Assembly (NCBI GenBank): GCA_001931905.2
Contig: MSJI02000018.1
Location: forward strand, 1 to 50,922
Source of the DNA: Cladosporium sp. IMV 00045
Taxonomy: Eukaryota > Ascomycota > Dothideomycetes > Cladosporiales > Cladosporiaceae
DNA length: 50,922 nt
Reading direction: 5' to 3'
Shown here piece after piece: positions 20,001-30,148 of the stretch. The notes under the pieces were generated by a model. The model did not search any database, was not told the DNA's origin, and saw nothing but the letters and a program-made list of their open reading frames with translations. Position 1 is the first letter of the stretch. Every line of letters begins with the position of its first letter. The translations under genes and the position numbers were made by a program.

Positions 20001-21269
20001 ACATTTGCCAGACCCGCAGTGTTGCCCATTCTGTCTACTGATACCGGCGCTGCCGACTTCGAAAGCGACCGCCTGAGGAAGGATATCGTCCGCTCGCTTG
20101 GTCCAGAAAGTATGGACAACTTGAAGCAGCAAAGCATGCAGGAAGACGCTCACAGAATACAAAACGCGCTTGACGCTCCCGCCAATGAACGTAGGGTTGC
20201 TAGCGGCCAGTCTGCCCTGCCACCTGCAGAAGTCAGAAATGCTGAAGGACGAAGTGGGCTGCCCTCGCAGTCAAGGCCCGGTCTTTTAGGCCAGCGATTC
20301 TCATGGGAGAACCGATCTGCTGACGACGATGGGCTCTATGGTCCCATGGCTGTTGTTGGAGAGACTGAGGGCGATGAAAACAGAGAGAGCTTCGGAAGGC
20401 CCCGCTCAAACCAAGGTTTGCACGTCGTGAACACACAAGTGGTGGCAGACTCTGAGCCTAGCACCGCCGAGGCTGAAAAGCAGGCTGAGCCTGACTTCAT
20501 GCTCAAGGAGCCGGCAGATGCTGAGAAGCGACTGTCTGCTGCTCTGCCTGTTGGCACCACAGCTTTGGCGCATGAAAGTCAGGGTCATTCCTTCCCTGAT
20601 CATCTCGCTAGTCCTGTTGCGGAAGATCCAGAATCCAAGAACGGCGGACTTAGTGAGGTTGCCCCAACTGCTATGGTTGAAGATGACAGTGACGCCAACC
20701 GCTCTGGCGAGCCTCAATCCTCTCAGGTACCTCCCAAGCAGGGTGATTCTCCGACTTCCACTGCTCCGCCTCAGCAGTCAGCAGCGGCTCAAGCGAAGAT
20801 CCCTGCCTTCCGCGACCTCGCCGCCATCAAGTCTACGCCTGACCGTATTGCCGCATACGAGTCCACTCGTCACCGTTTCGCAGACATGAACACCGGACTA
20901 CAAGGCTGGCTCTCTGGCATGTTAGCAGCACACCCGGAATATGCCAATGCAGGCAGCCAGAAGTACGAAGGCCCGGCCGCCATTCAAACCACAGGATTGA
21001 GTAACACGATTTCCGGTATTGGAGGCACTATCCGAAACCACGGTCATAAGCACAGCGGGTCCATTCTCAAGATCGGCGGTGAGCGCAAAGCAAGCACCAC
21101 TGGCAGCACTCACGCAGCACCCGAGAGCGGCTCAGGTGGCGGCCACGTGGACGTCGAGAAAATGCAAGCCAAGGGCAAAGACTTCATGAAGAGCGCTGGC
21201 GCCGGCGCAAAGGGTCTTTTCGCCAAAGGAAAGAGTCGTTTCGGACGTGGAGGAGAAAAGGTAGAGTGA
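17049..21269 (+). CDS. Very large disordered conserved fungal protein (possible Aim21-like)
   Basis: This is a single exon of 1406 residues from ATG 17049; the frame extends two codons upstream through a GTG. The N-terminal block RTQKWTQAK (23-31) plus YDGDDWGGYD (35-44) and the C-terminal block FRDLAAIKSTPDRIAAYEST (from about 1254) with GLQGWLSGML are the only ordered-looking parts. Between them lie over 1200 residues rich in Ser, Pro, Glu and Thr. The last residues are Gly/Lys-rich (KGLFAKGKSRFGRGG). The pattern reminds me of the Aim21 family linked in yeast to actin patches and mitochondrial inheritance, but I am not sure, so no symbol is given. A disordered cortical scaffold is the general expectation. 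Confidence 0.75.
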   Translation: MSHPGQNHGQHPISFKTVPGRHRTQKWTQAKTNNYDGDDWGGYDPYDEFGDYDDPSASQQQNQYGQGLQRQPSFDRGVDTERRQFSSGTQPEQHTSPISGSGRIDHHSRSPDSSRSRPREFSNPGQVPQPLNTPRSPPPAGSVERPPRKSSLGSVSPGPDARPIPATISPNTGKALPFVRPSDIYKRMADEQQKERQSMESGRPSMDSVQRELGSPSAAQLALAQQKSHESVPSASGQTSTLDSVNETSEPKPVALGISQPSVGSADSAEHDPLHPEESSPRLPPVSRVSGFGSFMPRNEEEERISATGLAASTAAANAAASALSSSRDVTPTMPAGHFGSTHDHPVHSSDPASDIANERSTATAAEDVGVAPGEDPSGLSHQPSSGFRSVVHKAFDTQGDGSTPESPVSREHNHSVVSRSDTNSTGSISPIMSRVPSAATAQKRQEERDAAVPSIAEETPLEIARSRPLPGSTLPAMSPKPSIKRKPTPSHSRNVSSDITGFTPGYRRSMETPSPNNSPARTPGVADADTRRFSGPMAAQTVTNPEAPDVSPDAPEMPSATLHPVETPLETPGSINTSTTGTDVVKPLSTIGRGRSGTDYSIRESDLAQEASNLPSQHSDVAEAVTQQQKLFLDTHPNVGSGPNSPTVLSPTSGVARPFSRPTTAGGSGRDSPAGTSHSRVRNIVDQYHQIDEESRRNSAASGMSSKSSWSNFGGDEDPQPGLTRKATGGSMLSQQTPASPGDTGMFPSYDHADATAEPSTIRPEAERQESFRPHLPGEWVSATATPASEVPDAMAAEGSRGREVTPASPPTPRGQQIASADEEIDLTPTTRKTKLRESDPTLDSEEKDQTNPVTAVKNAGEALGTALMAHAGYGHQTQDFASKGEAAPVDVPEMRPHRETGDIQHLHVPPLRREDSDAPSEVTLGSVGPTPPAKDTPQPPGLDANSGPSDGRPVSNYFAGHNPDSVAPLSFGKNSPGTAHEPTFARPAVLPILSTDTGAADFESDRLRKDIVRSLGPESMDNLKQQSMQEDAHRIQNALDAPANERRVASGQSALPPAEVRNAEGRSGLPSQSRPGLLGQRFSWENRSADDDGLYGPMAVVGETEGDENRESFGRPRSNQGLHVVNTQVVADSEPSTAEAEKQAEPDFMLKEPADAEKRLSAALPVGTTALAHESQGHSFPDHLASPVAEDPESKNGGLSEVAPTAMVEDDSDANRSGEPQSSQVPPKQGDSPTSTAPPQQSAAAQAKIPAFRDLAAIKSTPDRIAAYESTRHRFADMNTGLQGWLSGMLAAHPEYANAGSQKYEGPAAIQTTGLSNTISGIGGTIRNHGHKHSGSILKIGGERKASTTGSTHAAPESGSGGGHVDVEKMQAKGKDFMKSAGAGAKGLFAKGKSRFGRGGEKVE

Positions 21270-21946
21270 TCCCCCATTTCCTTGCAATTTCCCGACCTTG
21301 TCTTTGCGAATTCCGTATCTCTTTCTTGCACTATGCCCAGCCCCTTGCTACAGCGTTTACGACCGAGAAGAATTGACGGCATGCTGAGTATCGCTCTTTC
21401 TTCTGCGTCTAGGATTGAGAACCTTCCTTTCCTCTATCGGCGAGAGCGTTGCTGGGGGTGAGCTGCATGCATGCATTTTTATCATTCTTACGAGGCGGCA
21501 TTACTTGGCGATACCCTTCTGTTGCCGCGTTTTTTTTTTTTTTTTCTTTCTTTTTTTTTTCTTTTAATTCCTGCCATTCCGTGCTTCTTCTCTGCATTTC
21601 TTTATTTCCTTTCTCTTTTTCTCACGAAGAAGTCATGTCTTACTAGCTCAGCGCACGTCGAGACGATGCCGATGAATCATTTCTCCTACTTCTACCTCGC
21701 CCCACATGTCCCTCACTTCCCACCTACCCACCTTCTCACGTCCCCTTCTCATCAATCTTCATTCGGAGGACGCAAGCTCATAGTAAGTTCTCTCTCTAGG
21801 CCTCCGTTTCTTCTCCCCTCTCAGTCGCTATCCCCGCCGCTCCCACTCCTGCCGACCACAAGCCCTCTCCAGTCCCAACCCCTACCACCGCCTCCCGCCC
21901 TCTTTCCCGCCCCGTCACTCCCGCCGACTTGCAAAACGACAATGTC
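21270..21946. other. Intergenic region with T tract and CT-rich leader
   Basis: A near-continuous T run lies at 21530-21566. After it comes a strongly pyrimidine-rich leader (about 21680-21930), typical of fungal promoters and 5' UTRs. A possible donor GTAAGT at 21783 could mark a 5' UTR intron, but I cannot fix its end. Confidence 0.5.
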
Positions 21947-24900
21947 ATGGCTTCCGACCGCGCCCCTGCAGCCGTCGGAGCCGGCATCGAACGCCCCCGT
22001 TCAGTTTTCGGCCGTTTGCGTGACGCTTCTAGACCCCATTCCAGATCTCGACCAGGAAGTGCGGGTCTCCCGTCTGAAAGCGACCGCAAGAGCCCCGGCC
22101 CCTCGCGCTCTGTTTCCAGAGCCGCCAGCCATCTCTTCGGCCGCGGCGAAGCGGCGTCGGACAACCAGCCCGCTGCACCGATTCCCTCTTCCTCCGCAGA
22201 GCAGCAAGATCCCTCAACAACTTTCCCACCCACCTCTCTCGGCGCCATGCCGGACCCCCTCCTCAGACGGCGCGAGGCGTGGGAAGACCCCGACGCTGAG
22301 CTGGGCGATGCGGCGCGCTGGAGAGAGGAGAATGCCCGCTTGGGCGTGCTGCCTTCGCCTTCTGTGCATGAGTCGATTAGTGCTTCGAGTCCTTCGGGGG
22401 GGAATGGGAATGGCAGGAAGGGGAGTTGGATCGGTGAGACGTTGGTTGTGGAGCCGTTGGAGGAGGTTAGAGGGGAGGAGGAGGGTGGGGTTGGCAAGGC
22501 GGAGGGGTCTGTTCCTGCGCCTGGCTCGCAGGAGGAAAACGTTTCAGTTGCCCGGGCTCCCCAGAGTACGGAACAGGAAAGCAAGACGTCCGTTCCTGCG
22601 CCTGTCTTGCAAGAGCAAAAGGAAGACGCTCCACCAGTCCAGGCTTCTCACAAGGCGGGAGAGCAGAGCGACCCGTCCGTCCCTCCGCAAGTCGACACCA
22701 GACGCTTCTCGATGCCTCCCGAGAACCGCGCACCCTCGCCCCAGCCAGAACAAACCCGCAGTGCATCGGTCGCCATGCCTTCAACCGCGGCACGTCCGCA
22801 GCCGGAGAGGAGGACCAGCGCTCTAGACCAATTACCCAGCCAACAGCGTCGTCGACAATTCACCCCCGTCGGGACACCTCGCAGGCTCAGTCTTGTCGAT
22901 GGCGGCGCGACGGTACCGGTGCCGCCTTTGGACACCATGCCTGGCGCGGAGGCTGCGCAGACTGCACCGCTCGCTGGCGAGAATGGTGGCAGACAAGCAG
23001 GGCCATCGAAGATTTCGCGTCCGCCAACTCCGGCTAATTGGGAGATGCTGTGTTTCTTCTCTGGCCCCAAGCCCGCAGCGGATGCGGTTTCAAGGAGATC
23101 TTCGGTGTCGAGCTTGGGTGATGCCCAGAGTCCGGATGTGATTGTCACCGGGTCGAAGAATCAGTCGGCGGTCGGTTTGCCTGCTTCAACATCTGGTATG
23201 GCGGACGAGCAGGAACGTAACGTCTCGCCTGTGCCGGTCAGTCCTATCGTTCCCAACGCAGAGTTGTCGCACGAGGATCGCTTCATGAATCGCTCGTACA
23301 AGACCAGTGCGCAGCCGGATTCGAGGCCGATGTCTTACATGCCTCTTCAGAGAGATTCGAGCGGTATGCCTATGCAGGAAGCCATTGGAGTCAACCCACA
23401 GACGAACAGGACATATTCAACTGCGAGCGACGTTGGCGAACCGCATTCGCAGGGCCCTTCTCGCGCGCCATCTCGCGCGCCGTCTCTTGCTCTGCCGCCG
23501 AATGAATACGACAAGCTCCGCTCTCCCCAACCGGGAGACGATGAGCCTGTCCCTTCCGGTGCAAATTCTAGGCGTTCGTCTGGTTTCTTCCGCGGCTCAG
23601 ATGCGCCGCCTGCGGTAGGCATGGGCCCGATCCCAATACCCAGTCGTATCGAGGATGGCTTCAACAATCTAGAAGATCCGCAAGTCAACGAGATAGCCGA
23701 CGATATCGCCAAGGCCGAGCAGCAGCAGCAGCAGAAACACGCCCGACGCAAGAGTGGTATCATGGATACTTTCAGGCGCGCGTCGACTCATTCCATCACG
23801 GCTACTAGGGCTTCTTCGCCGGGTAGTCTGGCTAAGATCACGGTAGCAAAGGCAAACGAAGGCACCTCGGTTCCGAAGTCTAAGACGCTTAAGAAACTTC
23901 AGCGGGCTCCTTCGTCGGCCGTGGAGTCGAAGCCGAAGCGGTTTTCTGGTTTGGGGTCTTTGTTCCGTCGCTCCAGTACGCATCCTAAGACTAGTGGGAC
24001 GCCTCCGCCCGGTAGTCAAGCAGCACCAGCGCAGCCGACGAAGCAGGTTCCTCCTGGGGATATGAGAGCAGGTTCTCAAATGCAGCCTCCGCGGCAGACG
24101 TATCCTCAGCCCACAGCTGGTGTTGCACACAAGCCGTCGAGGAAACTCACCAAGACCCCTCCGCCCATGAGGCAGTACGCACAGCCTCCTCAACAATATT
24201 ACCCGACACCGCCTCCTGGCAATTACGCCGCTTACGAGGCCATGATGAGACAACAGGGCATTGCCCCGAATGGACTCCAGATTCCACCGCAGTACTGGCA
24301 GCAACAGCAACAGCAGCAACAGATGTACATGGAACCCGCCATGATGAGCTCGCCGTATCAACAGCAGCCGCCCTCTGGAGCGTACCAACAACAACAGCAA
24401 CAGTCATCCGGATATTATCAGCAGGGTCCACCAGTCGGGCAGTATCAAGCGAACCCCTCGTCGGGGCAGCATTCGCGAACGCAGAGCTTGGTAGGCAGTC
24501 CGGTCACTTATCAAAACCAGCCGATGGAGTATTATGCTGTTCCTCAAGGTTACCCAGCAGAGAAGACCGCCTCGCCTGAGCAAAGCCAGGCTAGACCGCA
24601 GGTCAGGAGGTTGCATAGTGAGGGCCACAGATGGGTTGAGACTGCGCCTGGCATCCCGGAAGCAAGCAGTCCTGTTTCGCCTGCAGATGAAAAATTCGGC
24701 GCTGCCGCTGAGAAGCCTCCAGTTGGAGGACAGGGGGTTACAACACCCGGCTCGATGACACAAGACGCACCACTGCGTCAGTCTTCCCCTACTCCCACGC
24801 GCCCACAGCTGAATACCAGGCACTCGTCAAACTACTCGCAAGCATCTGTGGCAAAATCACCCGCGTCGGCACAGCCTTTGGACAAATTCCCACAAGCCCC

Positions 24901-25582
24901 CGGCAGACAAGACTACCAAACGCAGTACTGGCAGCACCAGAAGCAACCGCAATATCCAAGACGTTCCGTCTCGCCCGTACAAACCTACGCTGTCCCGCCT
25001 TCTCAACGCCAGCAAAGCCACGTCGGCTCCATCGACCAACAAATGGCCCGCTCGCCCGCGCAGGAATACCACGAGCAGCAGACTCCCTGGGCCATCAGCA
25101 TGCCTGCTTCAGAACAAGAGAACTCTCACAGATTCTCCAGCCCACCACCCAACTGGCCCCAGCAATCTCCCGCCCACTCGCCCCAGCCGCAATATTACGG
25201 CCCACCGCCCGCCGCCCGCGGAGCTGTGCGCTCCATGTCCCCGCCTGGTCCACCGCGCCGCCACAGTCAGTTCCAGGACCAGTATAGCGCTATGACGCCG
25301 TACCATTTCGTGCCGCCGCCACAGCAGCAGCAGCAGTATCAACAGCGTTCATCAAGCTACGGAGAGCAAATCACCACGTCCCCAGCAACGTATACACCGA
25401 CCGCGCCTGCACAGCAGCAGCAGGGCCGAAGCCAGGCGCAGACGAGATATTATAGCCAACCCCTGCCGCAGCAGCAGCAGCAGCAGCAGCAGCAGAGGCA
25501 GGTGACTCAGCAAGACATCGAAGTTGCGAGGGAGATGAGAGCTGTTAGTTATCCTGGGCAGGGGTGGGAGCCGGGGAGGTAA
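21947..25582 (+). CDS. Large disordered Gln/Pro-rich conserved fungal protein
   Basis: The frame is open from at least 21929; ATG 21947 (MASDRAPAAVG) gives 1211 residues. The N-terminal half is Ser/Pro/Glu-rich, with RSVFGRLRDASRPHSRSRP near the start. A basic middle region around residues 600-700 contains MDTFRRASTHS and KPKRFSGLGSLFRRSS, the kind of short basic/aromatic motif bound by kinases or membranes. From about residue 740 the protein turns Gln/Pro/Tyr-rich, with several Gln runs and a nine-Gln run at 1175-1183. I recognise no enzymatic domain. It may be a prion-like or condensate-forming regulator; that is inference from composition only. No homologue is named. Confidence 0.75.
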   Translation: MASDRAPAAVGAGIERPRSVFGRLRDASRPHSRSRPGSAGLPSESDRKSPGPSRSVSRAASHLFGRGEAASDNQPAAPIPSSSAEQQDPSTTFPPTSLGAMPDPLLRRREAWEDPDAELGDAARWREENARLGVLPSPSVHESISASSPSGGNGNGRKGSWIGETLVVEPLEEVRGEEEGGVGKAEGSVPAPGSQEENVSVARAPQSTEQESKTSVPAPVLQEQKEDAPPVQASHKAGEQSDPSVPPQVDTRRFSMPPENRAPSPQPEQTRSASVAMPSTAARPQPERRTSALDQLPSQQRRRQFTPVGTPRRLSLVDGGATVPVPPLDTMPGAEAAQTAPLAGENGGRQAGPSKISRPPTPANWEMLCFFSGPKPAADAVSRRSSVSSLGDAQSPDVIVTGSKNQSAVGLPASTSGMADEQERNVSPVPVSPIVPNAELSHEDRFMNRSYKTSAQPDSRPMSYMPLQRDSSGMPMQEAIGVNPQTNRTYSTASDVGEPHSQGPSRAPSRAPSLALPPNEYDKLRSPQPGDDEPVPSGANSRRSSGFFRGSDAPPAVGMGPIPIPSRIEDGFNNLEDPQVNEIADDIAKAEQQQQQKHARRKSGIMDTFRRASTHSITATRASSPGSLAKITVAKANEGTSVPKSKTLKKLQRAPSSAVESKPKRFSGLGSLFRRSSTHPKTSGTPPPGSQAAPAQPTKQVPPGDMRAGSQMQPPRQTYPQPTAGVAHKPSRKLTKTPPPMRQYAQPPQQYYPTPPPGNYAAYEAMMRQQGIAPNGLQIPPQYWQQQQQQQQMYMEPAMMSSPYQQQPPSGAYQQQQQQSSGYYQQGPPVGQYQANPSSGQHSRTQSLVGSPVTYQNQPMEYYAVPQGYPAEKTASPEQSQARPQVRRLHSEGHRWVETAPGIPEASSPVSPADEKFGAAAEKPPVGGQGVTTPGSMTQDAPLRQSSPTPTRPQLNTRHSSNYSQASVAKSPASAQPLDKFPQAPGRQDYQTQYWQHQKQPQYPRRSVSPVQTYAVPPSQRQQSHVGSIDQQMARSPAQEYHEQQTPWAISMPASEQENSHRFSSPPPNWPQQSPAHSPQPQYYGPPPAARGAVRSMSPPGPPRRHSQFQDQYSAMTPYHFVPPPQQQQQYQQRSSSYGEQITTSPATYTPTAPAQQQQGRSQAQTRYYSQPLPQQQQQQQQQRQVTQQDIEVAREMRAVSYPGQGWEPGR
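25469..25495 (+). repeat. CAG microsatellite, nine units, coding polyglutamine
   Basis: Nine perfect CAG codons in frame encode nine Gln near the C-terminus of the 1211-residue protein. Shorter CAG/CAA runs occur at about 23718-23735 and 24297-24320. Confidence 0.9.
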
Positions 25583-27365
25583 GGTGGATTGTATTGATTT
25601 ATTGATTGGATTGAGTTTTGGCTTTGGATATTCACTTTGGGTTTATTTTGGATTTTCATTTGGTTTGGCATAGCGGTGTTGGCGTTACTTGTTTTATGGA
25701 TTTATTGTGTTGCGATGGGGGGGATGGATCTGTGCATTATGATGGGTTGGATTTATGTGTATGGGTGGTATAGATTGATGGTATTTATTGTAATGACGGT
25801 ATAGAGAATCGACATTGGATATATGTTTAATATGATATTGTGCGTTTCAGGTGGAATGTATAGCTCCCAATGATGTGTATTCCGATTTGACCAGAAGTTA
25901 CTTTATGTACGGAGACATGGTTGACTATCGCTGTCTTTACGGCGAAATGTGATGTCGTCGAGGACCAATGTTTTCAATGAGACGGTTTTCCGACGAACCT
26001 CCCGCAGATTAATACAATAAAAGCCGAGTGATCAGCACAAAGGTGTCTACTCTCGACCCTGTCGAATCCTACCTTTGGGTCGATTAGGCATCCACTTTCG
26101 CATTCGCAAATCGATCCCTGCAGCTGGACCTCACTTCTACTTCAAAGCATCTTACTGCGTAACTCAAAATCCTTTTCATCATGCTAAACTCAACGACATC
26201 TCTCTCGTCTCCATACAACTGCGCACAGAAGTCATGTTTGAGAGTCAATCCTATCTCCTACCTCGTACAGAGTTGATGACCCACCTCTCCACGCCTCCGC
26301 GTGTTTTGATGAGCCCTAACGGAGCCTAGAATGACGACCTTTGGCGATTCAGACACGAACAAGGAGGGTATCTGCTCGATACGCCCGCCACTGCTCTGGA
26401 CTTCCAATTTGACTCACTTAGCATCTGACACTGTTTCTGGCACTGCACATGTCTGCATTGGCGACAGACAAGATATGTGAAGGCACCTTCGCTCGCAGAC
26501 GCCAACCTCGCCACCCGCCAAGCTGTCAATCGCGGTCAACACATGCCGCTTATCAAAATCCTTGACCTTCCTCTCTGGACCTAGAGAAATCAATTTGAGC
26601 AACGCCGCAGGTCGCTACCAATACATTTCCATGGGTGCGGAACATCCGTGCTTTCTATCACAAGCATGCAAGGCTGGCACGCTGGCTCTTCGATAAGGCT
26701 TGGTCTGCTTAAGCAGTTGGCTGCTCCGGAAGTTCCACTTTATGGGAGTATCGCATCTACAGAGAATATGTGACTTGCTTATTCCAGTAGGCTTTTCAAG
26801 CGACCTGGGCCAAATTTACCGAAGAGACAAAAGAAACACACCTGGATATTCATCTGAGATCTTTCGCACCAAAAATGGAAACACGCCCCTCACAACCTCC
26901 TTTCACGCCCTAATGCATGCATCTCCTATGCAAAGGGCTTTGCGGCGCCCCCAAGACCACTCTCAACCAGCCTGTTATCGCGACCTCTTCATGTTGATGC
27001 CAGCATCTGGAGGCTTTTTCAAGGTCTATCTTGCTGATACCCGGCTAGACTAGATCTTCAGGCGAGATAGCGGCAACTGAGGCGCTTAGCCTGCCGGTTT
27101 TGCCGCACTACTATAGGACACGCTTGGCCCCAAAGGGCAGGCAAAAGTTCCGTTCTGGCGGCGACATGGACTGAGACATCGATACCGCTGATCGATACCT
27201 GCAGTACTTGGAGGAGTTCGAGATGGCACTACTGATAGTGATCTCGTGATTGTTGGCCAGGTCGAGTCGTAAGCGAGGATGCCACGAGATACATAAATAT
27301 GCGACTACCTGGCTGGCGCCCCGGTCTTTGGACTTCTAAGCATTAACCAACCGGATTTGCACACA
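25583..27365. other. Gene-poor 1.8 kb with a C-poor, TG-rich 3' flank
   Basis: The first 280 bp after the stop (25583-25860) are T/G-rich with very few C on the plus strand. The remainder has mixed composition; its short ORFs, such as 26700-27053 (117 codons), have no recognisable motif. The end presumably holds the OPT promoter. Confidence 0.5.
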
Positions 27366-29982
27366 ATGGCGCAAGTCGTCGAGATCATTGACCGCCCGGT
27401 CGATCTTGTGGTATGACTTCATTCTCATTCATATCTACAAGCTTCATACGAAATGCATCGCTGCTGTTCTCGACTTGGATGTCCAAGTTTTCTGAAAGAT
27501 GTGCCAAGTACATTCTGTAGTTAACCAAGTCGCCAGGGCCACATCAACCCAGGTGTTTCGCCGCTCACTGAGAAAGACAATGTCTTCCTCCACGGCAAGC
27601 CTGCGCAAATTGACACTCAGTCAGCGTCTTCTTCTGACGATCATACGAACGAAAAGAAGAATGCCAGCGCTCACGACGTGGAACTTGCGGGCTCGGATGG
27701 AGATTTCGAAGAAAACCATGCCGACCCATTCGTCCCATTCGACGATCTTCCTGACGAGCGCAAACGCATCATCACCATTCGTGCTATGTTCATTGGTTGC
27801 GTATGCGGCGCCCTCGTAGGCGCTTCCAACATCTACCTTGGTCTGAAGACTGGATGGACGTTCGCAGCCTCACTTTTTGGAGCCATCGTGGGCTTCGCGG
27901 TCCTCAAGCCACTGTCCAAAGCTCTTTCTGAGCATTTCCCAATCCTTGGTGGAAGCTTCGGTATGTTGAACTTTGCGGACCGCAGCAATGACCTAGCAAG
28001 TGACAAGGGACAGGTCCTCGAGAGAATAATATCGTGCAGACAGCTGCCACAGCGGCTGGAGGTTTGAGCAACGTTTTCATCTCTGCTATTCCTGCTCTAT
28101 ATCAGCTTCACCTGATGAGTGATGACCCTCAGAAAGACTTCGCTCGTCTTGTTTGCTTGACTATCGTTGGTGGCTACTTTGGCTTTGCATTTGGGACTCC
28201 GCTGCGGAAGTTCTTCATTATCTATGTCGCTCGTGAACTCAGACTGGTCTTCCCCACGCCCTCAGCCACCGCCATGACAATTCGCTCAATGCACGCTGCT
28301 GCTACTGGAGAGGCAATTGCAAAGCTGAAGATGAGAGCACTCTCGGCTTCCTTCTCCGCCGCTGTGGTCCTGCGTGTCGTTTCGCAGTACGCCACTGGCA
28401 TTCTATGGGACTGGCACATCTTTTCCTGGTTCTTCTCTTGGGGCCACCATAACAACCTTGCGATTCACATCGAGAACTGGGGGTGGATGATCGAATGGAC
28501 GCCTGCATTTATTGGCGTTGGCATGCTTGTCGGTCTCAATACTGCTCTTTCGTTCTTTGGTGGCTCCGTACTTGCTTGGGCCATCATCGGCCCTGCGCTT
28601 GTGCACAACAAGATGGCCTTCGGTACCGCTATTGTGCCAGATGACCCTGACTGGAGTGACTATATGTCATTTGGATCTTTGGGTCTCAGCGCGTCCAACA
28701 AGGTCACGCCTAGTCCTCGCTTCTGGTTATTATGGCCTGGTGTGCTGCTGATGATCGTCGTCTCTTTCACTGAGCTGTTTTTGCAATACAAGGTTTGCAT
28801 GATCCGGGATGACACAGCAAAATAAGTAAGCTTGCTAACGAGGTGGTCAGGTGTTCTGGTTCATTTGCAAGGCAATCTACCGCGCCTGCTGCGAGAAAAT
28901 GAACGACCTCTATCGCAAGAAGAACGGTACTGATCACCCATACTTACAACAGCGTGTCCACCAAAAGGAAGACGACCTTGTCGAAGATCCTGCAAAGCCA
29001 GAGGAGCTGGTGCTTTGGTGGATGTGGGCACCACTTCTTGTTGTCGTCATCATTTGCACTTGTGTCGTTCTCGGTGTCCAGTACGAGATGCCGATCGGCA
29101 TGAGCCTGCTGTCCGTCTTCCTGGCCTTTATATTCTCCTTCCTCGCAATCCAGTGCTGCGGCGTGACAGACGTCACACCTCTCACTGCTGCATCGAAGGC
29201 CTCTCAAGTGGTCCTTGGAGGCGCCACGAAAGCTGAGGGTTGGTCTACCGAGCATGCTCAGCGCCTCAACTTGCTTGGTGGCGCAATCGCAAACATGGGC
29301 GCCAACCAAGCTTCCGACCTGGTTGGTGACTTCCGCGTGGGATTTCTCCTGCGCACTTCTCCAAAGCAGCAATGGATCGCTCAGGGCCTCGGAACCATCG
29401 TTGCTTGTTTCCTAACCCCTGCCCTCTTCATCCTCTTCGCCAAAGCATATCCATGCATCCTCGACACTGAAGCAGAAACCTGTGCCTTCGGCGTCCCTTC
29501 TGTAGCTGCCTGGCGTGCAGTCACGGTCGCAGTCACCGACCCAGTCTTCCCAGTGCCGACTTCTAGCGGTATTTTCAGCATCGTTCTGGCCATTTTCGGC
29601 AGCGCCATGACTGTTTTCCGCGAGTATGGTTACACGGGCAAGTGGGCAAAGTACCGAGTCTACCACCCTAACTTCATGTGCATTGGACTCGCTTTCACTC
29701 TCATTCAGACAGTCTACGGAACGGCTATGTGTATTGGTGCCATTCCGGCTTATTTCTGGGCGAAGAAGAATCCGAAGTCTTTCGATGTTTACGGTACGTC
29801 TACAATTCGCCAAGCAGACTTATCTGACCATTATGACTAACGCTACTCCAGGGTACGCCATTGCCGCTGGCCTCATTGCAGGAGAGGGAATCGGTGGCGT
29901 TATCAATGCAGTCTTCCAGATCGCCGGAATTTCGGGTGACGTCTACGGATCGTCCGTTGGGTGTCCGGCCGGAATGTGTTAG
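27366..29982 (+). CDS. Oligopeptide transporter (OPT) family membrane protein, YGL114W-type
   Basis: Five exons give a 773-residue protein: 27366-27410, 27537-27960, 28014-28792, 28851-29793 and 29852-29982. All four introns have GT-AG ends (126, 53, 58 and 58 bp) and the frame holds throughout. After an acidic N-terminus, many hydrophobic spans follow. Family landmarks are NIYLGLKTGWTFAASLFGAI, FGPRENNIVQTAATAAGG across the second junction, FPTPSATAMTIRSMH, and GGAIANMGANQASDLVGDF. A long cytoplasmic loop (HPYLQQRVHQKEDDLVEDP) sits mid-protein. OPT proteins import small peptides or metal chelates with protons; the substrate cannot be read here. The first exon (15 codons) and its 126-bp intron are the least certain parts. 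It converges on HEM3 with 166 bp between stops. Confidence 0.88.
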
Positions 29983-30148
29983 ATCAACCATTGCCGACTG
30001 CCATTGGTCTTCTGCAGAGTTGTATGCTTGGGTTGTATTCTTGGATATGGTGCAGCTACCCGTGTATGACAGCGTGATGCGGACGCTGCTTCAACCTCAT
30101 ACTCATACTCCTATAGGTATTGACTCGTTCACTCCAATACAGTACACT

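Noticed and set aside
23669..24400. 243-codon Leu/Arg-rich frame on the minus strand
   Set aside because: Antisense of the Gln-rich coding region; CAG runs read as CTG give Leu runs.
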